A program made the translations under genes and the position numbers. Shown piece after piece: positions 12,101 to 21,529 of a stretch of 64,000 nt of DNA; positions within the stretch are counted from its first letter, which is position 1; every line of letters begins with the position of its first letter. Source of the DNA: Lytechinus variegatus. Lineage: Eukaryota; Echinodermata; Echinoidea; Temnopleuroida; Toxopneustidae. Where the stretch lies: contig NC_054741.1 of NCBI RefSeq assembly GCF_018143015.1, positions 50,421,048 to 50,485,047 on the forward strand, read 5' to 3'. The notes beneath the pieces are model-generated. The model was not told where the DNA came from and ran no database searches. It worked only from the letters and a program-made list of their open reading frames with translations.

Positions 12101-15100
12101 ACATGCATACTGTGTGCAGATTCATGTTTAGCATTTATAAAATGAGGACACAAATAAAGCTCAATTTTATTTCAAAATAATTCTCATGCATGAAACTCAA
12201 TAAAGTAGAAACATCTGGGGCCCGTTTCATAAAGGACTTACAACTGTTGTAACTTTACCATTATGGCCATGGTAGCAGGGCTCAGCAGCCAATTATTAAC
12301 AAGGTTTCCATGGTACATGTAGTTGTCATAATGGCAAGGTTACAACAGTTGCAAGTGATCAGTTATGAAATGGGTCCCTGGTGTTATTTGAAAAGGTAGT
12401 AAATAAATTCAGCTTTTGTGTACTTTGAGAACAGCCCAGTATGTGTGTTCAGGATTTGGTAGAATCCTTGAACAGGCTATCTAACAACATTGTGCAATCA
12501 CAAAGTTACATGTTAATAATAAAAACACTCGGGCCTGCATTCTGAACTTGGATTAAATCTAAACTCAGGGGGGTGTTTCACAAAGATTTAAGTATGACTT
12601 AGATTCGCACATAAGTACCGAGTTGATACGGTATGAAAGGCTTGACTGCATTGGTCAGATCAGGTCATGAGGACGCGCACTACTGTGTATCTATCAATAA
12701 GATCGTGTGTTGCATATCATGTACACGTCGGCATTTGCGACTCAAGTCATACTACAATCTTTGTGAAACACCCCCCTGGTGGGTGTTTCATAAAGTCATT
12801 TGTAAAACATGAATGACTTTACGCACGACTGGTAACCCTTTCTTATGCCAAGTGATATATCCCTATGTAATTGAGTTAGGACCCAAGATCATGTTCCAGT
12901 CGTGCCTAAACCAGGGCTTAATTTTACGAACAGCTTTATGAAACGATCTGTGGTTAAACTATGGATAGCCATCTGTGACACAAATCTCTAACAATTAACG
13001 CAGGTTCAATTTATCATCTCATCTTTCACTCTGGGGGGTGTTTCACAAAGATTTAAGTATGACTTAGGTCGCACTTAAATGTCGACGCGTACATGATATG
13101 CAACGCGCAATCTTATTGATCAATACGCAGTAGTGCGCGTCATCTTGGCATGATCTGACCAATGCTGTCATGCCTTTTATACTGCGCGCAACTAGACATT
13201 TAAGTGCGACTCTAAGTCATACTTAAATCTTTGTGAAACACCCCACAGATCATTCGTAACTGTCTGGGAACAATGAATGTATAAGTTTTCTCTCTCACTA
13301 TAGCAAGATGAAAGGGTATAGTGAGCTTAAGGAACGTACAATGTCAACAACAACAAAATTGACATATTTGGCTTTCCATATTTTTAGCAGAGTTAAACCA
13401 TGGCCCCAGTTTAACCAGACCTCAGAATACGGTATACACACCTTCACATGGTACATGACTTCAATGTTTGGACAATTCTCAAATGAATTAGGAGCTATCG
13501 GTGGAATGGCCATGGGTCTCCTCTCAAAGACCATTGATTCCTGCGCGTTACAGTCGTCAAACGAAATCTCACAGATCTTTTTGGTGTTCTTACGGGTGTG
13601 AGTGCTTCCTCCATGTTTGGCATGGTAACGTGATTTCTGAAGCAATACAAAACAAGATACAAAAGAAATAAGGCTCCATGGGCACAAACAAACGACAATG
13701 GCATTCTTCTTCAGGATCTTGAAGCAACACTTCCACTGGAAGAAGTCTCATTCAAATATGATTATTTTTTAATATAATGCAAAAACCTTTCCATTTACAT
13801 TATATATCCTTGTGGTAGAAAAAAAAAGAATTATAATCCTACCCATGAAATAACTAATGCAAATTACAAAGTATTGTCAGTTTAATTTAGAAAACTTAGT
13901 TAAATATTTAAAATTTCTCAGGAAGTTTGATCAACAGAAACACATATTAAGCCCTGAAATATTATTATCCTAATAATGAGAAAAAACAACATTTGAATTA
14001 ATCTAATGTTTCCGTCATTCAAAATTAACACATCTTTTTCTTGAATGATATTCAATCTCATCAAACAATTTTTCTTCACGTTTCAATATTACTCTTGTTC
14101 ATCAACGTGATAACAAGTCTCCAAAGTTTTAGAAGAACTGTCTGAATTAGTATACACCCACCATAGCACTTACCGGTAGGTGAGCGGGTGACCCTCCCCA
14201 TCTCACATTATAATTAGATGGTGTTCATCAGAAAAGTATCAAAAACACGGAGCTGTTTGTAACTTTAAAATTACATAATTGAAGACAAATTCAAGTAATT
14301 GTAAGCTCTTTGGGCCTAAAGTGAAAAGCAGTGTAAGTATAACTTCATCTGTTCCTATTCATTTCCATTTTTGCTTGTCATACCTATTACCTATTGAACA
14401 AGATAAGAAATCTAACTTACCTGTATCAGTGCAGCCTTGAGTGAGACTAACTCTCTACCACACTGATTATTGAGCTCTACGGTAACAAGGATATTCTCTC
14501 CCGGTGCATAACCACCCTTATCAATAGATCCACGGACGTTAATTGGTCCAGATTCGCAGCACAAACAGCACACAGTCTTCTCTGTAATCCCAACGGGACT
14601 TGTCTGAAAATATAAATATAAATTATAAATAAAAATTATAAATATAAAATGGGGATACGAAACTCTATCAAATGATTGGTCAAATTTTCCAGGTGGGTGT
14701 TTCATAAAGCTGTTCATAAGTTAAGAGCGACTTTAAAAACGACTGGCGATCATTTCTTGTGGTAAATGATATATTCATTGGCATTGGTTAAGCCCGTAAG
14801 AAAGGATCACCAGTCGGTCTTAACTTACGAACAGCTTTATGAAATGCCCCCCCCCCCGTGACTGATAAATACACACATTTGAACATACTTCTGAAACTAT
14901 CCTAGCATTACAGTCCCAAAATTGATCTGACAAGCAAATTGACAGGTTTTTCACTTTAAACGGGATTAGGGAGGGGGCAATTCACAAAGATAAAAGGAGA
15001 GGGGACACAATGTACAATTTTAATTTAAAAAATGGCAACATGTGTTGTTTGGTTTATGAAAGAAATTGATTGGACCACATTTTTGGTCACACTAAGACAG

Positions 15101-18100
15101 GCCTCTGAAACATTTGTGTACAATTTATGAATATATCAAAGAGTTTCTAGATACACTTACTAATATATTGGGCAGCAAATTGAGGTCCTTCGTAGTCCAG
15201 ATACTGAAGAAACGTTGAACTTTATGATCAAATTTCCATGGCCTGTCTATGGTGGCCTTGATGTAATACCTCACCCAGCCCCATGTGCCTTCAAACGGTG
15301 GTGGAAGGGCCTCTCTGGGTAACTGGAATTGAAACGGGAAGCGATGATCTCCCATGGGTAGTTTCATTCTGCTCGCTGCCTGGTTGTTCTTGCCTGGAGG
15401 TGCAAAAGAAACGTCAAGAATAACAGTGAAATAATACATAACGAGGAGAATATTTTTAACCCAATGGGTTATTCAAAGAAAGAAATATATGTTAAGTACC
15501 TGCTGCCTATGATATTTTTGCCACAACTGTTGTATATTTGGAGACAAATAAACATTTATTCAATAAATAGTAAGTACAAATTTAAAAATGTTAAAGCAAT
15601 GTCATATATTGATTGAAAAAAACCTAAACTTACAATGTAAAGTTTAAACCTGCCATTTTAAAATGAATGCATTATTTTTTTCTAGAGTAATAAAGTCACT
15701 TAATGTATTTTCTATCTACGATGATGAATATCAGTAAAAAGTTAAGTGTAGGCCTACATTATCAGAAAATTTATTCACTTAGTAAAATAAAATATGTGTG
15801 GAGCAAAGGAACCGAGCTGGAGAGTATCTCAAATCCATGTCAATTACAAAAAAATTTCATAGATGAATAAAATACCAATGGAGGCGAAGAAATATTAACC
15901 TGCTCCACGGAGAATGACTTCTTGCTTGAAGAATGGAATTTTCCATGTGTAATGGATGGTTCTTCGGTGATCTCCAGAGCCTCGTGTTTCAGTCCAGTGA
16001 GTGTAGGACTTGCCTTTGCATATTACCTTAATTCCTGCATGTAATCATGAGAGAGACAGAGAGAAAAGGGGATGAGAAAGAGAAAAAGGGAGGGAGGAAA
16101 ATTGTAAATCTGTCACTTTTCATTTCAATGAATAGCTTGACATCCTGCTCCAGGGGAAGTATTCTGAAGTAATTTTATCTTTTAAATATTTCATTTTATC
16201 TTTCAAAATGAAATCGGTATTCTGAGATGACATTTTATCTCTCAGATAAAATATGAAATTTTATCAAGCTTAACTTTTTTATATATAACGTAGGCTAAAG
16301 ATTTATGCGACAGAGCAGAGCCTACGTTGACATATCCATCGCCTATCTAGCCATTGCTACACATATGGCTCTTTTATCTCTGCGACGTCCAATTCAGCAT
16401 GGTTTCTAAGTGAATTAGCTTTAAATGCTTGAAGACAAATAAAAAAAATCATATCATTGCGAGTAATACCTTAACATTACTCCTGTAACTTAAGATAGGG
16501 ATTATATTTATAATATTTTCCGGACTTATAATTGTCTCTAAACTGATGCTGGTGATGATGGGATATTGACATAAAAAAAAAAGATGAGACTCTGAGATTA
16601 GATTTTTTAAAAATCTGTGTAATTTGCAAAGATGCGCTAGCATATAGTGCAAGCATATTGAATTCAATAAAATGACATACTCTTGCTCCTTTGCCAGTGC
16701 CACACCTCCTGGAGGAATGGATTTCCATGATTGGTTGAGTGAGATGAAAAATGCTATATAGAGGGTATAATTAGTAATTATAAACCAATGTTTCTCACTT
16801 TCTCATTTTGCTGTGTGTTAATACTCAGATTAAATGAAGATAAAATGATCGGAATACCAATTTGGAGAGATCATTTTATGGATATTTTATCTCACTCATT
16901 TTAATGGAGATAAAATGTTTTGTTTTATAATCATATGACTCTGAGATAAAATGGATCTGATCATCTCAGAATACCATCCCAAGGCCCCAGAATACCATCC
17001 CAGTCACTCCTAGTACCAATGAGGTCCAAACATTAACATGTATGGACCTCATAGGCGACATTACCCAAAAATATGGGTTAGACAATGCTGTTCTGATTTC
17101 CAACCCAAGACTTTGGTAAATGTACGCCTTAATACAAATTGGAGTTAAGTGATATGACTTTCATTTGGTGGGGAGACATTAAAAGTATTAATTAAGTAGT
17201 TCAAATTAAAATAGATTATCATTAAACTTACATTTCAGGCCCTTTTTGTTGATTTTCGGTGAGCGTTCCACACAGCTGCGACGAGTGATCAACTCCGAAG
17301 TGATACGCGAACTGGTCAGTTGATCGGTCAGGTGATCGGTAGATTATCTTTTTGTCAGACGTTCATAATTTATGTAAAGCGTATCAATCTTCAGTATCTT
17401 GATTCCAAAGTATCAGTATTGCAGATAAATGTCATTATTGATTGGAATCAGTGGCGGATCGGGGGGGTGGGGGTGGGGGTGAGCATTTCTGCCCGATCCC
17501 CCTATTGAGATTTGTAGTAAATATTTTGGAATTAAATACGTTGTTCATACTAGTTATGCGACCCCTCCCTTATGATGATCACAGCATTATTTGTAATGGG
17601 GATATTTCGTTCATAATTATTCTTGTCTCTTCTTTCTCTTTTTTAGCCTTTTTTTGCTTGTTAAAACCTTTTTTCCTTTTTTTGGGGGGGGGCTCGCCAA
17701 ATTTTACATGGGTCAAAATTACCTTCATTTTTTTAGTGACAATCTTTTTTTCATTTGTCCAGTTCTACGTGAGACAAAATTACCTTCGATCATTATTATA
17801 GTTAAAAACTTTTTTTTATTTTTTATTTATTTATTTTTTTTTTTGGGGGGGAGGTTGCCAAATATCACGCGAACGTTTTTCAGCTTTTACTGTTTTATTC
17901 GACTTATAATCAAATATTAAATGGGGCTTACCACAGTTTTTTTTAAAGTCAATTCATAAGAATATTCCTCCTCGGGATTTGAGCTTTCTTTCATGAAATA
18001 TCAATTTTTTTCATGATTACCAAAAATACTTAAAATTTTTTATCGGTGTATGCCTATAAAGCTTTAGCTCATGCGTTGCGCCTGCCATATTTTAATGCTG

Positions 18101-21100
18101 ATCAACTTTATGCTTTTAATGAATTCCTAAAAACAATAAATTCTCAGATCATCAATTTTGTCGCAATCGAATAATTCGATTGCGTCTATCAGTTTTGAAT
18201 ATTCATAAAAAATATCAGCTCGTGCTTTTTGCTCATAATATTTTGATTAGTAAATTCTTCTCTTATATAATCGAGTCGGATAGATAGATAGATAACTAGA
18301 GAGAGAGAGTTGGGGGGGGGTGTCCCTCAGCTACTTGTCCTCGCTTATTTGTTATTATTTGTTATTATGCTCATGTTGTGAGAGCTTTGTGTTTTCACAT
18401 TTTTTTCTTTTTCAACCTTTTTATTGTCTCGGAGCTTCCCTCTATTTCTTTACACTATATAATGTAGTCCTTTTTACCTCATTGTTTCAATCATTGGCGG
18501 CGGAAGCCCCAAATTTTAGGAGGGGACAACCTAAAAAAATTTGACAAGCAAAAAAAAAAGGCTCTCAACCCAAACATTTTAGGGGGGACGTAGGAAAATA
18601 AATTGACAAGCAAAAAAAAAAAAAAAGGTCAACAACAAATTTAGGGGGGAACGTCCCCGCTTCCGCCGCCTATGGTTTCAATTCTTTTTTTGTTCTCATT
18701 TCCATGAAAACATCATTATTAAACTGACGTAGAAGACTTTATTACGAAATTTTGACATTGTTTTGTTTCATTTGTTTGGCTTTCTTTTTTTCTTCTCCTC
18801 ATCTTCTTTTTCTTCTTACTTTTTCCCTTTCCTTATTTTCTCTTCAGTATTTCATTCAGGTATCCGCCAATTTATACAACACCAAGCATATAGAGGCGGA
18901 TAATCAGTGAGGGAGCATGACGGTGTGCCGCTCTAAAAAAAAGGAGGAATATTGGAAGAAAAAAAAAAGAAGAAGGGATGGGGAAAAAATAAAGAAAAAA
19001 AAAAGATGATGATGGCAATGACGATGATGAAAATTATCTTGGTGATGATGATGGTGACGAGATGTAATTTTGTTATTTTGTCTTTGAAAAAATTAAGTAG
19101 TGCAAAGTTGAATTCATTTAAAGTTTATTATGAAAATAGCAGAAAAAAAATTGGTATGCGTTCGAGGAAAATCCATCCCCCACCAATCTTTTTCAAAGGT
19201 AAGATTTTTTTTTTTCCCGGGGGGGGCCACTTCCATTCACGAGTGGATACCATGCGCGACCATGGGGTCTCGAAAAGCACCCTAAACACGTAATTTCCAT
19301 ATTCTGAAAATGCACCCCTTAACAAGTATTGGCGTGTGAAACCCTACCCTTAACAAGTATTGGAAACAAAACGATACTCTTGGCAAATATTCCCTGAAAT
19401 GAACCCCTAAACAAGTACAGGAATGTTTTATTGTTACGGGTCCTTCGGTCGTCGGCTTTACCTTATTTGGTTTAGTACGACCCCACCTTCTACACCTCGC
19501 GCAAATCGGACTCTAAACACGAAGTGTTGGAGCAAAAAGGACATCCTTTATAAAACATTTTGATTTTGTTTTATCATCCCCGCAAATTAGACCCTAAACA
19601 CGACGGTTTTCCTAGCGAATTAATAGATACCCTTTTTTCGTTATTTTTGTGTTTTTGACACCCTTATCACGTTACGTAGGTAACGTGCCCTATCGTGAAA
19701 AGGACATCCTTTTTACGTTTTTTTTTGGTCGCGCATGGTATCCACTCGTCAATGTAAGTGGCCCCCCCCCCCCCCGGGTTTTTTTGTGACGGCGTAGGCC
19801 TTTGCAAGCAGCTATTATTATGGTAAAAAAGTAAATGAAATGTCAAGAAATACATGATAATGATTTTTATGGTACATTTTAGTAGGCCTATATCAATTCA
19901 TACTTGTTATCAAAAAGAAAAAAGTGGGTCGTTACGGACCATTAAAAATGGGAAATTTGGGCATTTTATATTTAGGATAGAGCAACTGCTCGTTATAGAC
20001 GTCACAATAAATCAAGCATTCTAAATTCTATCAACTCCATTTTTTGTCAAATAACACCTTCATCGATATTTTGAAATGATTTTTCTCATATTTTCATCAT
20101 CTTTTTATCAGGGTGAAATTCCCCTTTAATTTACAAAACAGATTCGCAAACAATATCAAGAGTAGTGGGAGGCAAGGGTGGAAATCTAAGGTAGGGGACC
20201 AGGGGCTGGAAAACAGGCAAAAAAACAAAAACAAACTAACAAAAAAAAACAAAAAGGAAGGTTTATCACCCCCAAAAGAAGGTCGTCTCGTCCAAAATAC
20301 ATGTTTTACTTCGATTTAAATGATGTAGGCCTATTTCTTTCCATCATATATAACAGAACAAAAATAGTAGGGGGACATTTGATAATGTGCCCCTACTATT
20401 TTGGGTTAGGGGGAAGTGTCCCCCTGGGATTTGCGCCCATGTGGGTGGGGGGTGTTGCACCTTCTTTCGGAATCATTATGGAACAGTGTGAATAGTCGCT
20501 GTGATTTCGATCTCATACCTATAAAAAAAATAGAACAGAAGAACGCCTTGACCACAGGCCAAAATGCCTAACAATTTTTCCGCGGCATTAGCGACTCTCG
20601 TAAGGGGCGCTCCATTTATAAATAAAGTTGCATGTGTAGCTGTCTATGGCAACAGAATCTATCGCAGAATTGAAGCCAGAAGCGTGGGAATTTTCAAGAA
20701 AATTCAAGAAAAGAACGGTGAGTACCGATTTAACAGTACTAATCTAATTAGTTACATGTATTGAATTATAAGAATATTCAATTTTTCGTGAAACAAAGCT
20801 TAGTTCTAAGCTAGGGCGGCCCAAATGCGCGTGAGTGGAGTCCCAGTTTCTTAACACGGGTAAGTATTGCGTTGTCGCCTAGAGTGCATCCCAGTACTGT
20901 AGTACAGTACCACTAGCTACTGACAGAGCTCTGCCGATGGACACCGGGAAAAAGCGGGCCTCTTTAATGTCGAAGTCCTAATGACCCAAGCCGTAACCTT
21001 CCCTTCACATGACTTACCTCGAATGTCTCCCTTTTCTCCCGTCAAAACTATCCTTGCGTGTCCCTGGATGGTATCCCCTGGTTTGAACACTTCATTGCTA

Positions 21101-21138
21101 CCTTCGAAAACAACCTCAAATACCTGTAATTTACCCAT
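8940..21138 (-). CDS. Arrestin domain-containing protein (ARRDC2/3/4-like alpha-arrestin), seven coding exons
   Basis: Exons in order: 21138-21018, 16034-15900, 15393-15161, 14603-14421, 13636-13442, 11824-11440, 9169-8940. All have GT/AG junctions with matching phases and give 493 residues ending in TAG. Exons 1-3 form the arrestin N domain (about residues 1-163, with FKPGDTIQGHARI and FEGTWGWVRYYIKATIDRPW); exons 4-5 and the start of 6 form the C domain (GGYAPGENILVTVELNN, PIVIGT). The tail has GYQAQP/GYPPQ repeats and one PPxY motif (PPSY) in the last exon. Alpha-arrestins bridge membrane cargo to NEDD4-family ubiquitin ligases through PPxY motifs on endosomes and the plasma membrane. Vertebrate ARRDC3 has two PPxY motifs and no such repeat tail, so the exact orthologue is unclear. 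Introns are crowded with MITEs. Confidence 0.93.
9170..9855. other. ARRDC intron 6, left part
   Basis: A-rich and GA-rich sequence with a short CACACA run near 9665-9683; nothing coding seen. Confidence 0.4.
9856..10457. mobile_element. Long-TIR MITE, TTAA target duplication
   Basis: About 200 bases at each end are inverted copies (for example CATAACTTTCTT against AAGAAAGTTATG, and ACGAGCCAGTTACATCCAA against its complement). The outer ends begin AGGTCAAGTCCAC and GGGACAAGTCCAC. TTAA lies directly outside at 9852-9855 and 10458-10461. Confidence 0.85.
10462..11223. mobile_element. piggyBac-type MITE, 762 bp
   Basis: The ends are CCCTAATACTCCCGGG on the left and, complemented, CCCTAAATCTCCCGGG on the right, flanked by TTAA at 10458-10461 and 11224-11227. 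A second inverted pair, GGGGGGCCATAATGGCCCCCC-like, lies just inside each end. No transposase is encoded. The CCC start and TTAA duplication are hallmarks of piggyBac elements. Confidence 0.85.
11440..11824 (-). CDS. ARRDC exon 6 (end of C domain and GYQAQP repeats)
   Basis: The exon begins IEADVSGTPIDATVELPIVIGTV, the last strands of the arrestin C domain. It then carries seven or more tyrosine-centred Pro/Gln repeats (GYQAQPGYQTQP, then GYPPQGGY and PPPQAGYPPQ forms). The DNA is accordingly a short imperfect repeat, so this exon is prone to length change. Confidence 0.9.
12217..12378. mobile_element. Harbinger-like MITE (GGGGCCCGTTTCAT ends)
   Basis: The left end GGGGCCCGTTTCATAA and complemented right end GGGACCCATTTCATAA extend inward as an inverted repeat (ACAACTGTTGTAAC and a GCCATTATG block). 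It is about 162 bp and non-coding. Confidence 0.75.
12568..12776. mobile_element. Hairpin MITE, GGGGTGTTTCACAAAG ends
   Basis: The inverted ends GGGTGTTTCACAAAGAT and ATCTTTGTGAAACACCC enclose about 209 bp. A close relative in the same intron lies at 13033-13244. Confidence 0.85.
12778..12945. mobile_element. Hairpin MITE, GGTGTTTCATAAAG ends
   Basis: Left GGGTGTTTCATAAAG pairs with right CTTTATGAAAC; related to the copy at 14692-14857. It directly abuts the MITE to its left. Confidence 0.7.
13033..13244. mobile_element. Hairpin MITE, GGGGTGTTTCACAAAG ends, second copy
   Basis: Long perfect arms, GTGTTTCACAAAGATTTAAG at the left and their complement at the right, enclose 212 bp. Confidence 0.88.
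13442..13636 (-). CDS. ARRDC exon 5 (arrestin C domain)
   Basis: Sixty-five codons, phase 0 at both ends. It contains FERRPMAIPPIAPN, matching the conserved I-PP(V/I)-P-S strand region of alpha-arrestins, and ends IEVMYHVK. Confidence 0.93.
13637..14420. other. ARRDC intron 4
   Basis: AT-rich; no element boundaries or coding signal recognised. Confidence 0.5.
14421..14603 (-). CDS. ARRDC exon 4 (start of arrestin C domain)
   Basis: Sixty-one codons, phase 0 at both ends. It carries the CCLCCESGPI block (compare CCWFCTSGPI in vertebrate ARRDC3) and GGYAPGENI, both diagnostic of alpha-arrestins. Confidence 0.95.
14692..14857. mobile_element. Hairpin MITE, GGTGTTTCATAAAGC ends
   Basis: Left GTTTCATAAAGCTGTTC pairs with right GAACAGCTTTATGAAA; about 166 bp. 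It lies just upstream (in gene orientation) of the exon 4 acceptor. Confidence 0.85.
15161..15393 (-). CDS. ARRDC exon 3 (arrestin N domain)
   Basis: Seventy-seven codons plus two bases. It includes HRFPFQFQLP, PPPFEGTWGWVRYYIKA and DRPWKFD, the strongest alpha-arrestin signatures in the gene. Confidence 0.95.
15394..15899. other. ARRDC intron 2
   Basis: AT-rich intron sequence; nothing else recognised. Confidence 0.5.
15900..16034 (-). CDS. ARRDC exon 2 (arrestin N domain)
   Basis: It reads IKVICKGKSYTHWTETRG and ends FFKQEVILRGAG. The W-T-E motif aligns with HAKVRWTES of ARRDC3. The join to exon 1 restores a glycine codon. Confidence 0.93.
16151..16990. mobile_element. MITE family with TATTCTGAGAT...TTTTATCTC ends
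   Basis: The left part carries GGTATTCTGAGATGAC and repeated ATTTTATCTC. The right part carries the complements (GAGATAAAATG and CATCTCAGAATACC). At least two related units seem nested or duplicated, so the borders are approximate. A related copy lies at 38233-38442. Confidence 0.6.
17451..17880. repeat. Low-complexity G-run/T-run repeat
   Basis: It starts CAGTGGCGGATCGGGGGG and contains alternating long T runs and G runs, with the phrase GCCAAAT following the G runs at about 17692 and 17860. It is probably a degenerate element whose other end was not found. Confidence 0.45.
17881..18492. other. ARRDC intron 1, unassigned part
   Basis: AT-rich with a short GATA/GAGA tract near 18278-18308; no other structure recognised. 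Confidence 0.4.
18493..18676. mobile_element. Small MITE with GGCGGCGGAAGC ends
   Basis: Left GGCGGCGGAAGC and right GCTTCCGCCGCC are perfect inverses. Inside lie two or three copies of a GACAAGCAAAAAAAA-type phrase. Confidence 0.75.
18790..19060. repeat. Low-complexity TTC-, A- and GAT-rich tract
   Basis: Pyrimidine-rich and then A-rich and GATGATGA-like runs. They explain the Lys/Met-rich open frame here. Confidence 0.6.
19216..19778. mobile_element. MITE with CCCGGGGGGGGCCACTT ends
   Basis: The inverted ends share CCCGGGGGGGGCCACTT, then CGAGTGGATACCATGCGCG, over about 50 bases. The interior has repeated ACCCCTTAACAAGTATTGG-like phrases. It is 563 bp and non-coding. Confidence 0.85.
19779..20645. 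other. ARRDC intron 1, unassigned part
   Basis: Contains A-rich and GGGG-rich stretches (around 20365-20460) that look like worn repeats; no borders found. Confidence 0.4.
20646..20717 (+). CDS. Orphan candidate first exon inside ARRDC intron 1
   Basis: An ATG at 20646 opens exactly 24 codons of plausible coding sequence (MATESIAELKPEAWEFSRKF...) ending at a good donor, ACG|GTGAGT. It is on the METTL3 strand, about 790 bases upstream of the METTL3 start, and could be an alternative leader exon or a relic. Phase 0 at its donor does not match METTL3 exon 2, which needs two bases to finish a codon. Confidence 0.3.
21018..21138 (-). CDS. ARRDC exon 1 (start of arrestin N domain)
   Basis: It begins MGKLQVFEVVFEGSNEVFKP, the usual first strand of the arrestin fold, and ends DIRG at a strong donor (GAG|GTAAGT). 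The start was chosen because it is the only ATG giving this conserved N-terminus. Confidence 0.92.
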
Positions 21139-21438
21139 TATTGAGTAGGCCTAACGTTAGTTCTACCTCGACAAAATGATTTGTTGTCAATAGAGATCGC
21201 GTAGCTAGTTAACGTCACAAGCCACACCCAATTAAGGTGGTTCCCCTCGGCCTCGGGGTCGTCTACCTCGATCTCGCGCTCTGATGGTGACTATGTCTAT
21301 GTGCGTGCATGCCGCGCATGCAATTCTCATGATTCCGTACAGTACATCGAATTTACATGTGAGCAGAATTCCCCAATGCGAGTAGCAGTACTGTGATCGT
21401 ATTCCTCTTATTGTAACACTTTATCGCCATAAAGGACA
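21139..21438. promoter_or_regulatory. Shared divergent promoter region, ARRDC and METTL3
   Basis: Exactly 300 bases separate the two start codons, which point away from each other. The stretch is free of recognised repeats, unlike all surrounding DNA, and locally richer in CpG (CGAT, CTCGCGCTC, GCCGCGC). No TATA box stands out. Both 5' UTRs must lie inside it. Promoter function is inferred from the layout. Confidence 0.65.
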
Positions 21439-21529
21439 ATGGCTAGTACTTTGGAGGCTCTTAAGAAAAAGAGAGAAGATTTGAAGGCCAAGTTGATGCG
21501 AAGGAAGGAAATTACAACAGGAATAACTG
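21439..21529 (+). CDS. METTL3: METTL3 exon 1
   Basis: Thirty codons plus one base: [19 protein letters not shown], then RRKE. It corresponds to the coiled N-terminus of METTL3 (human SLRERLQRRRKQ). The donor is G|GTGAGT. Confidence 0.85.
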
